A stretch of DNA of 64,000 bases from contig NZ_RBZQ01000011.1 in NCBI RefSeq assembly GCF_003640395.1, forward strand, positions 37,577 to 101,576, written 5' to 3'. Under the pieces are notes generated by a model. The model saw only the letters and a program-made list of their open reading frames with translations, had not been told where the DNA came from and ran no database searches. Both the position numbers and the translations under genes were made by a program. The DNA is from Stutzerimonas urumqiensis (GTDB lineage Bacteria; Pseudomonadota; Gammaproteobacteria; Pseudomonadales; Pseudomonadaceae). This document shows positions 35,871-43,884 of this stretch, in pieces; the first letter of the stretch is position 1, and each line of letters starts with the position of its first letter.

Positions 35871-36330
35871 AATCTGTCGTTCGGGCCGAGGAAAGCGCGA
35901 CGCCCAAAACGCCAGATCGTAAAGCCAAAAGACAAGAGCATCGCCCGCAAGCGGGCTCCTACAAAAACATTTCGCGCAGTGCAAGGCACAACAGAACGCC
36001 GCCGAACAAAACCGGTGCATTGCTTCGCGAATGCACCCTACGGTTGTCTCGCTCGAGATCACAACAGCGCTGCTCTGCTTTCTGCTTTGCCACACCCAAA
36101 CCATCAGGCCACACCAATTCGCCCCGTCAGCAGGCCGAGCGCAGGTGTCGTGGAGGGGGTTGAGCGGCAGGGATGCCGCGAGAGCCGCGAGGGCCATGGA
36201 TGGCCCTTCGTGGCGTGCCCCTGGAGCGGCACCGGAGCGAGGGAACCCCGGCAAAGCCGGGGCCGGATGCAGGGGTCGCCTTCTCTTTGGTTACTTTCTC
36301 TTGGCGAGACAAGAGAAAGTGACGCGCCGT
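35871..36330 (+). repeat. Island III, third iteration: REP unit, B, L1
   Basis: A REP palindrome near 35941-35962, an inverted B near 36014-36042 and a third L1 (about 36085-36330), nearly identical to the second. Two successive copies of the REP-B-L1 block, about 480 bp each, point to a tandem duplication. Confidence 0.78.
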
Positions 36331-36657
36331 GCAAGGCGCAACCTGAAGTCCCGGGCCGAGGAAAGCGCTGCGTCAAAAGCCCCAGATCGTGAAGCCAAAA
36401 GACAAAAGCTTCGCCCGCAAGCGGGCTCCTACAGTTCTTTCAAGCTTTGACGCCGTGCGGGGCGCAATCTGTAGGCCAGGCCGAGGAAAGTGCGGCGTCC
36501 AAAACCCCAGACCCGCAAAGCCAAAAGACAAGAGCATCGCCCGCAAGCGGGCCCCTACAAAAACATTCGCGCCGCGCAAGGCGCACCTGCAGTCCGAGCC
36601 GAAGGTGCCCGCTTGCGGGCGATCCCGGCGCTATCCGTCAGCGCCTGGCAAAACCAA
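36331..36657. repeat. Repeat island III, right edge: REP units
   Basis: REP palindromes near 36412-36432 and 36536-36557, and a partial one in the other direction near 36608, with GTGCGGGGCGC-type stems between. The array stops directly at the end of the small protein gene. Confidence 0.75.
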
Positions 36658-36864
36658 TCAGGCGTCCCGAGCACGATCCCGAACGGCCTTCTCCTCACCC
36701 ACCTCCTCGATCATGTTCTCCGGCACGTTGTACGCACCGCCGGGGGCGTCGTCTCGCGTACCGCCGGCAACTTCGCCGTTGGTCGGCTTACGGGTGCGGG
36801 CGGACTCTTCGGTCCGGCCCTGAACGGCTTCCGGATTCTCGGCCGGGGTCTTGTCTTTACGCAT
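36658..36864 (-). CDS. Small hydrophilic protein, unknown function
   Basis: Protein of 68 residues, highly charged and rich in E, R, G, N and T, with no membrane segment or signal and probably largely disordered. It contains NGEVAGGTRDDAPGGAYNVP near the middle. A good ribosome site (AAGGAG) stands eight bases before the ATG at 36864, which is why I accept it as a gene despite its size. It resembles small general-stress proteins in composition only. I do not recognise the family. Confidence 0.6.
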   Translation of the reverse strand: MRKDKTPAENPEAVQGRTEESARTRKPTNGEVAGGTRDDAPGGAYNVPENMIEEVGEEKAVRDRARDA

Positions 36865-37053
36865 GCTGTTCTCCTTCCAGAATGGGATGAGAGGGCGACC
36901 GACGCGAGCCGCCGTTACGGGTAGGAAGCCCTCACATCGCCATAAGTTGCGCTCATTTGCCGACCATTCGACCGATGGCAGACCCGACGGGCGGTCGAAC
37001 TAATAGGCCGTCCCACGGGCCGAATCGATATCGGACCTGTGTCCCTGACAACG

Positions 37054-38529
37054 ATGTCGATCATGCCCGTGACTTCTGCCAGTACCCTGTCGCAGCCGCT
37101 TCGCCCCGCCGCTGCCGCGACCTCGTCCCCGTCGCGCGATCTGTATTTCGCGCTGCTCGCCCCGAAACCCGACGCCGCGGCGATCGCTCGCGCTGCCGCC
37201 TACCTCGACAGCCAGCTGGAAGCCTCCGCGGGCCTCGCCTGCGACCTGCCGCATGACCCGAACGACCTGCTGCCCTGGGCCACCCGCCACACCGAACGGG
37301 TCGGCCAGCAGTATCAGCAGTACCTCGAAGCCCGTCGCCAGGGCGCACCGCGCCGCTACTTCGGCAGCAAGGCCCACGCGCTGCACTTTCTGCGTGGCGT
37401 GGCGCCGACCAAGCTGGTCGACGGTGCCTGGCTCTTCGGGCTGGTCGAGCGCTGGGACGACCCGCGCTTCGGCGAGCTGATCCAGACCTACCTGGAAGAG
37501 CTCGGCGAAGGCGTGCCCGAGAAGAACCACGTCGTGCTCTACCGCAAGCTGCTGGCCAGCGAGGGCTGCGAAGACTGGGCCGGGCTGGACGACGAGCACT
37601 TCGTGCAGGGCGCCATCCAGCTGGCGCTGGGCCTGAACGCCGAGCGTTATCTGCCCGAGATCATCGGCTTCAACCTCGGTTACGAGCAGTTGCCGCTGCA
37701 CCTGTTGATCAGCAGCTACGAACTGACCGAGCTGGGCATCGACCCCTACTACTTCACCCTGCACGTCACGGTCGACAACGCCGATACCGGGCATGCGAAG
37801 AAGGCCGTGCAGGCGCTGCTGGCCGCGCTGCCGCAGGTCGGCGACCAGGCTGCGTTCCTGCGGCGCGTGGCCGACGGTTACCGCCTCAACGAGCTGGGCG
37901 CCAGCACCCTGTCGGTGATCCACGCTTTCGACGCCGGACACGAAGTGCTCAAGGTGCTGGAGCGCAAGCGCGCGGTCGGCCAGTTCGTCCACTCCGATTA
38001 CATCCGCTTCGCCGGCCGCAGCGTCAACCAGTGGCTGGCCGAGCCGGGCCGGCTGCCGGAATTCGTCGCCACGCTCGAACAGCGCGGCTGGATCAAGCGC
38101 AACCAGGACCCGCAGGACAGCCGCTTCTGGCAGCTGATCCAGGGCGAGCAGGCCGAGATGTTCGGCGTGTTCAGCGCGCAGGAGCAGCAACTGATCTACG
38201 ACTGGATCGCCGGCGACTGGCAGCCCGGCGAGCCGGACGGTGCCGCGCGACGCGGTGCCCCGCTGCCCCAGCGCCAGCCGGCGTTTCACGGGCGCCGGCG
38301 GTTGCTCGACAGCCGCGCCGACACCTCGACGCCGGACGAAGGCAACCAGCGACTGCCCCGTCCGCATAGCGACTTCGACCAGGAACTTCGCCTGCTCGAG
38401 CGCGAGCTGGCGGCCCTGCCGACACGTGCCGAGAAGATGCGCCGGCTGGTGCCGCTGCTGTCGCCGGCCCATCACCACACGCCGGTCGGCCTGATGGCCA
38501 CCCGCATCTACACCCGCCTGCTGCACTGA
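37054..38529 (+). CDS. Iron-containing redox enzyme, haem-oxygenase-like fold
   Basis: Predicted non-haem iron oxidase or oxygenase of about 491 residues with a haem-oxygenase-like (HDO/Haem_oxygenas_2) domain at about 80-300. Likely metal-ligand segments are LPEIIGFNLGYEQLPLH and FTLHVTVDNADTGHAKKAV, where the spacing of H, D and H fits this superfamily. The last 190 residues are not clearly part of that domain: DYIRFAGRSVNQWLAEP, then a basic linker and a helical end. The start is uncertain: GTG 37039, ATG 37054 and ATG 37063 are all in frame with no strong ribosome site. It is followed after 22 bp by a methyltransferase gene, so the two probably act together. The substrate is unknown; relatives act in fatty-acid decarboxylation and natural-product tailoring. 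Confidence 0.75.
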   Translation: MSIMPVTSASTLSQPLRPAAAATSSPSRDLYFALLAPKPDAAAIARAAAYLDSQLEASAGLACDLPHDPNDLLPWATRHTERVGQQYQQYLEARRQGAPRRYFGSKAHALHFLRGVAPTKLVDGAWLFGLVERWDDPRFGELIQTYLEELGEGVPEKNHVVLYRKLLASEGCEDWAGLDDEHFVQGAIQLALGLNAERYLPEIIGFNLGYEQLPLHLLISSYELTELGIDPYYFTLHVTVDNADTGHAKKAVQALLAALPQVGDQAAFLRRVADGYRLNELGASTLSVIHAFDAGHEVLKVLERKRAVGQFVHSDYIRFAGRSVNQWLAEPGRLPEFVATLEQRGWIKRNQDPQDSRFWQLIQGEQAEMFGVFSAQEQQLIYDWIAGDWQPGEPDGAARRGAPLPQRQPAFHGRRRLLDSRADTSTPDEGNQRLPRPHSDFDQELRLLERELAALPTRAEKMRRLVPLLSPAHHHTPVGLMATRIYTRLLH

Positions 38530-38551
38530 CAACAACCCGACGGACGCCGAC

Positions 38552-39502
38552 ATGACCGACACGGACGCGCAGGATCACGCGCTGCTGGAACTCGCCAGGA
38601 CCCTGCGCCAGCAGGGTTATCGCTTCATCACCCCGACCCCGATGACCCACTCCCGCGTCAACAGCCGCCCGCAGAACCGTCGGGCGGAGGACGCGGTCGG
38701 TGTATTCGGCTGGAGCCGGCCCTTCGCCGCTGACCTGCTGCCCGCGCAGACCATGGCGCTAATGGCCACGGCCGGCATCCTCGAGCCGAAGAACAATGAT
38801 CACTGGCAGAGCGCGCTGCGGCTCTCGAGCCTGGCCGGCGAGCTGTTCTGGCATTCGGCCTTCCCGACCGATGCGCCGGACGCGGTGTTCTTCGGCCCCG
38901 ATACCTACCGTTACGCCAATGCCCTGCGCGACTGGCTCGCCCGTCACGGCGCTGGCGTACAGCGCGCGGTGGACATCGGCAGCGGCTCGGGTGCCGGCGC
39001 CGTGCTGATCGCCCGCGAATGTCCCGAAGCCGAAGTGCTGGCGGTCGACATCAACCCCGCCGCGCTGCGCCTGACCCGACTCAACGCCGAGCTGGCCGGC
39101 GTACGGCTGGAGGCGCGCCACAGCGACCTGCTGGATCAGGCGCCGGGCGAATTCGACCTGATCATCGCCAACCCGCCCTATCTGATTGACCCGAGCGAGC
39201 GCGCCTACCGGCATGGCGGCGGGCCGCTGGGCGCCGGGCTGTCGCTGCGCATCGTCGAGGCGGCGCTGCCACGGCTGAGCCCGGGCGGCACCCTGCTGCT
39301 CTACACCGGCGTGGCGATGCAGAACAACCGCGATCCCTTCCTGACAGAGATCACCCAGCGGCTCGAAGGGCGCGGCCTGGCCTGGCAGTACCGCGAGCTG
39401 GACCCGGACGTGTTCGGCGAGGAGCTGCTCGACGGCGCCTATACCGAGTGCGATCGCATCGCCGCGGTGGTGCTGGAGGTTACTCGCCCGGCCGTCCGCT
39501 AG
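38552..39502 (+). CDS. SAM-dependent methyltransferase with NPPY motif
   Basis: Class I methyltransferase of 316 residues. The SAM-binding motif I is AVDIGSGSGAGAVLIA (about 140-155), the acidic loop AVDINPAALRLT follows, and motif IV is IIANPPYL (about 210). NPPY is typical of enzymes that methylate nitrogen in RNA, DNA or protein glutamine (HemK/PrmC-like). An N-terminal domain of about 110 residues precedes the catalytic fold. It is 22 bp downstream of the haem-oxygenase-like gene and ends 4 bp inside the convergent permease gene. The target is unknown; a free small molecule is possible given its partner. Confidence 0.82.
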   Translation: MTDTDAQDHALLELARTLRQQGYRFITPTPMTHSRVNSRPQNRRAEDAVGVFGWSRPFAADLLPAQTMALMATAGILEPKNNDHWQSALRLSSLAGELFWHSAFPTDAPDAVFFGPDTYRYANALRDWLARHGAGVQRAVDIGSGSGAGAVLIARECPEAEVLAVDINPAALRLTRLNAELAGVRLEARHSDLLDQAPGEFDLIIANPPYLIDPSERAYRHGGGPLGAGLSLRIVEAALPRLSPGGTLLLYTGVAMQNNRDPFLTEITQRLEGRGLAWQYRELDPDVFGEELLDGAYTECDRIAAVVLEVTRPAVR

Positions 39503-40428
39503 AGGTCGAGCAGGTAAAGGCCGGCCGAAAGCGTCAGCAGCGAGACGAGCGTCGAGTAGAGGATGACCCGCGACACCAGCGCCGCCTCGCGCCGGTAGAA
39601 CTCGGCGAGCATGAAGGGGCCGGTGCCGGTCGGCAGCGCCGAGAGCAGCAGCGCGGAGTACGCCCACAGCGGCGGCAGGTCGAACACCACGAACGCCAGC
39701 AGCCAGGTCACCAGCGGCTGCACCAGCAGCTTGATCGCCACGATTGGCCAGACGCCGTCGCTGCGGCCGGTCTGCGGCTGCGCGAGGAACAGCCCGAGCG
39801 AGACCAGCGCTGCCGGCGCGGTGGCCGCGCCGAGCCAATCGAGCAGCTGCGCCAGTGGCGCCGGCAGCGGCACGCCGGTCAGCGCCCAGAGCACGCCCAA
39901 CAGCGGTGAGACCACCAGAGGATGGCGAATCAGCGCGCCGCCGGCCTTGCGCAACGCCTGTCCGAGCGGCTGATCGCGGTGCAAGCCCGCCTCGACACAG
40001 GCGATCGACAGCGCGAACAGCACGCACACCACCAGGAGGCTCGCGACCAGCGCCGGCTCCAGCCCTTCCTCGCCGAAGATCAGCACGCACAGCGGAATGC
40101 CCATGTAGCCGGTGTTGGCGTAGGAGGCGGACAGGGCGTCGAGGCTGGCATCGACCAGCGACCGACCCTGCGTCATGCGGTAGGCGAGCGTCGCCGCGAA
40201 CACCGCGAGGCAGCCGACACTGAACGACAGCACGAAGCCGGGGTGCCAGATCTGTTCCCAGCTCGCCGTCGCCGTGGCGGTGAACAGCAGCGACGGCAGC
40301 GCCAGCCAGACAACGAAGCGGTTGATCTCCGAGGCCGCCGTCGGCCCGAGCCGATCGATGCGACGGCACAGGTAACCCAGCAGGATCAGCGCGAAGATGG
40401 GCAGGACGACATTGACGATCGAAGACAT
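39499..40428 (-). CDS. AEC-family permease
   Basis: Membrane protein of 309 residues with about ten hydrophobic segments in two halves, matching the auxin efflux carrier (AEC) family: N-terminal VNVVLPIFALILLGYLCRR, central SASYANTGYMGIPLC with the family's N-x-G-x-x-G helix break, and C-terminal LLSALPTGTGPFMLAEFY. Members export organic acids and related anions. The ATG at 40428 is preferred over a GTG five codons upstream. It overlaps the convergent methyltransferase by 4 bp. The substrate cannot be told. Confidence 0.87.
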   Translation of the reverse strand: MSSIVNVVLPIFALILLGYLCRRIDRLGPTAASEINRFVVWLALPSLLFTATATASWEQIWHPGFVLSFSVGCLAVFAATLAYRMTQGRSLVDASLDALSASYANTGYMGIPLCVLIFGEEGLEPALVASLLVVCVLFALSIACVEAGLHRDQPLGQALRKAGGALIRHPLVVSPLLGVLWALTGVPLPAPLAQLLDWLGAATAPAALVSLGLFLAQPQTGRSDGVWPIVAIKLLVQPLVTWLLAFVVFDLPPLWAYSALLLSALPTGTGPFMLAEFYRREAALVSRVILYSTLVSLLTLSAGLYLLDL

Positions 40429-40682
40429 GGACACCACAGGCACGCGCCGCCAGACGGCCGGCCCCGATGGGCGAAAGGGCCGCCAACCTTAACAAAAGGC
40501 ACGCGAGGCAGCGCAACGCCGCACCGCGGACCGATGCCTTGGCGAACGGACCCTACGGCCCTCGGACGCGCCGGGGTTCGCGAGCAAGCTCGCTCCTACA
40601 GAAAGCAAGCCGTTGCCGAGCGCTCGGTGAGCCGTGCCCGCCCGGCGTGGGCCAATGCTTGGCTTCGGCCATGCACACGCTC
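40429..40682. repeat. Leader of the AEC gene and first REP palindromes
   Basis: About 140 bp of unique sequence precede an inverted REP (GCGAGCAAGCTCGCTCCTAC at 40580-40599), a variant family whose stem is GCGAGC instead of GCCCGC. No gene is present. Confidence 0.7.
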
Positions 40683-41150
40683 GTAGGAGCGAGCTTGCTC
40701 GCGATCAGCTCACCGTGGCGAAAGGCCGAGACCGTAGGGCGGATTCAGGCGCGTAGCGAACAATCCGCCGGGGGCCGCGCCACGGGGAAACCGGTGCATT
40801 GCTTCGCGAATGCACCCTACGGTTCCCGCCGCCCCCGCCGCTTCGCGAGCAAGCTCGCTCCTACGAAAAGCCGACACCGCGGTGCTTCCTGTAGGAGCCA
40901 GCTTGCTGGCGATCAGCTCACCGTGGGGAAAGGCCGAAACCGTTGGGCGGATTCAGGCGCGCAGCGAACAATCCGCCGTGGGCCGCGCCACGGGGAAACC
41001 GGTGCATTGCTTCGCGAATGCACCCTATGGTTCCCGCTGTCTCGCCCGCTTCGCGAGCAAGCTCGCTCCTACGAAAAGCCGACACCGTGGTGCTTCCTGT
41101 AGGAGCCAGCTTGCTGGCGATCGGCTCACCGCGCCGAAAGGCCGCCACCG
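40683..41150. repeat. Tandem 208-bp repeat: REP, C, B, REP (two units plus part)
   Basis: GTAGGAGC heads at 40683, 40891 and 41099 are exactly 208 bp apart. Each unit contains a REP, a C element (GGCGGATTCAGGCGC and GAACAATCCGCC), a B element (GGTGCATTGCTTCGC and GAATGCACCCTA) and a closing inverted REP, then CCGACACCG and GTGCTTCCT. REP stems switch between GCGAGC and GCCAGC with both arms changed. No gene is present. Confidence 0.88.
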
Positions 41151-41183
41151 AGGCGGTGCCGTGCGGTGGTGGGCCAGCCCGCC

Positions 41184-41729
41184 TCAATGCCTGGTTTCGG
41201 TCTCCCGGTCCGCCGCGTCGGCGCCGTGCACCTGGGGCAGCCGGTCGATGCTGCCGTAGGCGGCGCGGCCGCGCATGCGCTCGGGCGGCTCGGGGAAGCC
41301 GCTGCGGTCGCTGTAGTCGTAGAGGGTGACGGGGTGGTGTTCTTCGCCCAGGCCGCGTGCGCAGGCGAGGTCCAGCACGGTGACGCCCGCCACCGCGGTC
41401 GCGGCGATGGCGGCGCCGACCGGGTTGTCGCCGCGCTGCATGCCGACGCCCAGGGTGGCGAGGTCGAGCGAGTCGCCGACCACCCGGCCATAGACCCAGG
41501 GCTCGGGGTTGTCGGTCATCAGCAGGCCGACGCCGGTGCCGATCTCGCGCAGGCCGTAGAGGCGGATCAGGCCTTCGTTGTCTTCCATGCCGACGGCGCG
41601 TGCCAGCTTGCCGGGCATGAGCAGCTCGGCCAGTCCCAGACCGATGCTGAACCAGCCCAGGCTACGGGCCAGCTTGCGTGCGTCATGGTTGACGCGATAG
41701 TCCTGGTATTCCAATCGGGGGGTGTGCAT
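41184..41729 (-). CDS. Conserved membrane-associated protein, cyclase/dehydrase-like
   Basis: Protein of 181 residues. After a polar N-terminus there are three or four weakly hydrophobic segments (FSIGLGLAELLMPGKLARAVG, LREIGTGVGLLM, LGVGMQRGD, AAIAATAVAGVTVLDLACA), and the C-terminus is hydrophilic (LYDYSDRSGFPEPPERMRGR). Similar proteins are labelled cyclase dehydrase in databases without evidence. AGGAG precedes the ATG at 41729, 11 bp after the zinc dehydrogenase stop, so the two genes form an operon. Function unknown. Confidence 0.65.
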   Translation of the reverse strand: MHTPRLEYQDYRVNHDARKLARSLGWFSIGLGLAELLMPGKLARAVGMEDNEGLIRLYGLREIGTGVGLLMTDNPEPWVYGRVVGDSLDLATLGVGMQRGDNPVGAAIAATAVAGVTVLDLACARGLGEEHHPVTLYDYSDRSGFPEPPERMRGRAAYGSIDRLPQVHGADAADRETETRH

Positions 41730-41740
41730 GACGCTTCTCC

Positions 41741-42913
41741 TCAGGGCTTGAGCACGACTTTGATGCAGCCGTCGTGTTTCTCGCGGAAGACCTTGTACAT
41801 GTCCGGTCCTTCTTCGAGGCTGACCTTGTGGGTGATGACGAAGGTCGGGTCGATCTGCCCGTCCTGAATGCGGTTGAGCAGGTCGTCGGTCCAGCGGTTG
41901 ACGTGGGTCTGGCCCATGCGGAAGGTCAGGCCCTTGTTCATCGCCGCGCCGAAGGGAATCTTGTCCAGCAGGCCGCCGTAGACGCCGGGAATGGACAGGA
42001 TGCCGGCCGGACGACAGACGTAGATCATCTCGCGCAGCACGTGCGGGCGATCGGTCTCCATGAAGAGCGCCTGCTTGGCGCGGTCATACATCGAGTCGAT
42101 CGAGCGCGCCGCATGGGACTCCATGCCGACCGCGTCGATGCACTTCTCCGGCCCCTTGCCGCGCGTCAGCTCCTGCAAGCGGTGGATGACGCTCTCTTCG
42201 TCGAAGTTGATGGTGATCGCCCCGCCGGCACGCGCCATCGACAGGCGCTCGGGCACGTTGTCGATGCAGATCACCTGCTCGGCGCCCATCAGCACGGCGC
42301 TGCGGATGGCGAACTGGCCGACCGGGCCGGCGCCCCAGATGGCCACGGTGTCGGTCGGCTGAATGTCGCACTGAGCGGCGGCCTGCCAGCCGGTGGGCAG
42401 GATGTCGCCAAGGAACAGCACCTGGTCGTCGGTCAGCCCGTCGGGGATCACCACCGGGCCGACGTCGGCGTAGGGCACGCGAACGTATTCGGCCTGTCCG
42501 CCGGCATAGCCGCCGGTGAGGTGGGTGTAGCCGTAGAGGCCGGCGGTGGTGTGGCCGAAGACCTTGTCGGCGATGTCCTTGTTGCGGTTGGTACGCTCGC
42601 ACACCGAGAAATTGCCACGCCGGCACTGGTCGCACTCGCCGCAGACGATGGTGAACGGCACCACCACGCGGTCGCCGACCTTGAGCTTCTTGTTGTCCTT
42701 GCCGACCTCCATCACCTCGCCCATGAATTCGTGGCCGACGATGTCGCCGTGCTGCATGCCGGGCATGAAACCGTCGTAGAGGTGCAGGTCGGAGCCGCAG
42801 ATGGCACAGGAGCTGACCTTGATGATGGCGTCGCGGCCGTCTTCGATGGTCGGGTCGGGGACGTGGTTGTCGCAGCGGATGTCGTGCTTGCCGTGCCAGC
42901 GTAGCGCTCTCAT
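41741..42913 (-). CDS. Zinc-dependent alcohol/formaldehyde dehydrogenase-like
   Basis: Medium-chain dehydrogenase of 390 residues. The catalytic zinc site is suggested by [19 protein letters not shown] sequence (here [15 protein letters not shown], about 35-49) and [12 protein letters not shown], the structural zinc site by four cysteines in [15 protein letters not shown], and NAD binding by [17 protein letters not shown] (about 185-201). The overall pattern matches the glutathione-independent formaldehyde dehydrogenase-like group; the natural substrate is not known. The ATG at 42913 follows AGGAGA. It is the first gene of a two-gene operon. Confidence 0.87.
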   Translation of the reverse strand: MRALRWHGKHDIRCDNHVPDPTIEDGRDAIIKVSSCAICGSDLHLYDGFMPGMQHGDIVGHEFMGEVMEVGKDNKKLKVGDRVVVPFTIVCGECDQCRRGNFSVCERTNRNKDIADKVFGHTTAGLYGYTHLTGGYAGGQAEYVRVPYADVGPVVIPDGLTDDQVLFLGDILPTGWQAAAQCDIQPTDTVAIWGAGPVGQFAIRSAVLMGAEQVICIDNVPERLSMARAGGAITINFDEESVIHRLQELTRGKGPEKCIDAVGMESHAARSIDSMYDRAKQALFMETDRPHVLREMIYVCRPAGILSIPGVYGGLLDKIPFGAAMNKGLTFRMGQTHVNRWTDDLLNRIQDGQIDPTFVITHKVSLEEGPDMYKVFREKHDGCIKVVLKP

Positions 42914-43081
42914 GGAAATCTCCTGGTCGGGTGTCCGGTACGCCGCCGTGATTTCCCTTCGCCTCGCTATCGCTCCTCGCCTGACCTGCCGCGGCGTGTG
43001 TCGATTTTTAGTAAACGCCCATCCGCGAGAGTTGCCGGCGGGCCGACGGGCTGTACCTCCTTCGTCGATCGAACGCATCCC

Positions 43082-43173
43082 CGTAGGGTGCATTCGCGCA
43101 GCAATGCACCGAGCGGTGCACGGCGCAGGACACCGGTGGATTGTTCGCTGCGGGCCTGAATCCACCCTGCTGT
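43082..43173. repeat. Isolated B and C palindromes
   Basis: B (GTAGGGTGCATTCGC at 43083, closing GCAATGCACC) and a diverged C (GGTGGATTGTTCGC...CTGAATCCACC, 43135-43168, inverse) lie upstream of the dehydrogenase operon. In C, CCGCC has become CCACC and its partner GGCGG has become GGTGG, so pairing is preserved. Confidence 0.75.
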
Positions 43174-43196
43174 CGGACACGTCGGTCGCTGGAACA

Positions 43197-43820
43197 TCAA
43201 CTCAGCACACCGGTGACCAGCAGCCAGCCACCGAGGATCAGCAAGAGCGCGCCGCAGAGCCGGTCGAGCAGCCGCACGCGGCGCCGGAGCCAGCCGCGCC
43301 AGCGGGCGTGGCCGAGCAGGCGGACGAGCGCCATGTCCCAGCCGAGCACCACGGCCGTCATCCAGCCCATCGCGAGGCCGAGTCCCCAGCCGGGCATGTC
43401 CGCCTCGCGCAGCACGCCGAACAGCCCGGCGTAGAACAACGGCAGCTTGGGATTGAGGCTGCTGGCGATCAGGCCCTGACCGAAGCCGCGCAGCCAACGC
43501 CCACCATGCCCGCGTTCGGCATCGGGCAAGTCCAGCGAACGCCGCGCCAGAAGCGCCTGGCAGCCGAGCCACATGAAGTAGGCGCCGCCCACCATTTGCA
43601 AACCACGCCACAGCCAGCCGTTGCTTTGCGGCAGGGCGGCCAGCGCCAGCAGCACGAGGATCATCGACAGCAGGTTGGCCAGCGCGATGCCAGCCGCGCA
43701 GCCGTCGGCGTGACGGCGTCCGTCTATCAGCGCAGCGCGGATCAGCAGAAAGAAGTCCGGCCCCGGCGACAGCAGCGCCGCCGCGTGGGTGCCGGCAACC
43801 AGCAGGAACAGCCCGACCAT
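43197..43820 (-). CDS. LysE-family amino acid/metabolite exporter
   Basis: Inner-membrane exporter of 207 residues with six hydrophobic segments. The LysE/RhtB signature is near the N-terminus ([21 protein letters not shown]), with [14 protein letters not shown] and [23 protein letters not shown] typical of the family. It would export an amino acid or an analogue. AAGGAGG stands before the ATG at 43820. It follows the AraC regulator by 64 bp on the same strand; that regulator may control it. Confidence 0.88.
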   Translation of the reverse strand: MVGLFLLVAGTHAAALLSPGPDFFLLIRAALIDGRRHADGCAAGIALANLLSMILVLLALAALPQSNGWLWRGLQMVGGAYFMWLGCQALLARRSLDLPDAERGHGGRWLRGFGQGLIASSLNPKLPLFYAGLFGVLREADMPGWGLGLAMGWMTAVVLGWDMALVRLLGHARWRGWLRRRVRLLDRLCGALLLILGGWLLVTGVLS

Positions 43821-43884
43821 GACCACCTCCTTCAACGGGGAGGCCAGCGTGCAGGGCTTGGCGAGCAGCCGTCTTGCAAGAAAC

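Noticed and set aside
40683..41150. Possible CRISPR array or integron attC sites
   Set aside because: The 208-bp units are duplicated whole; the palindromes are REP-like and there are no spacers, cassettes or integrase.
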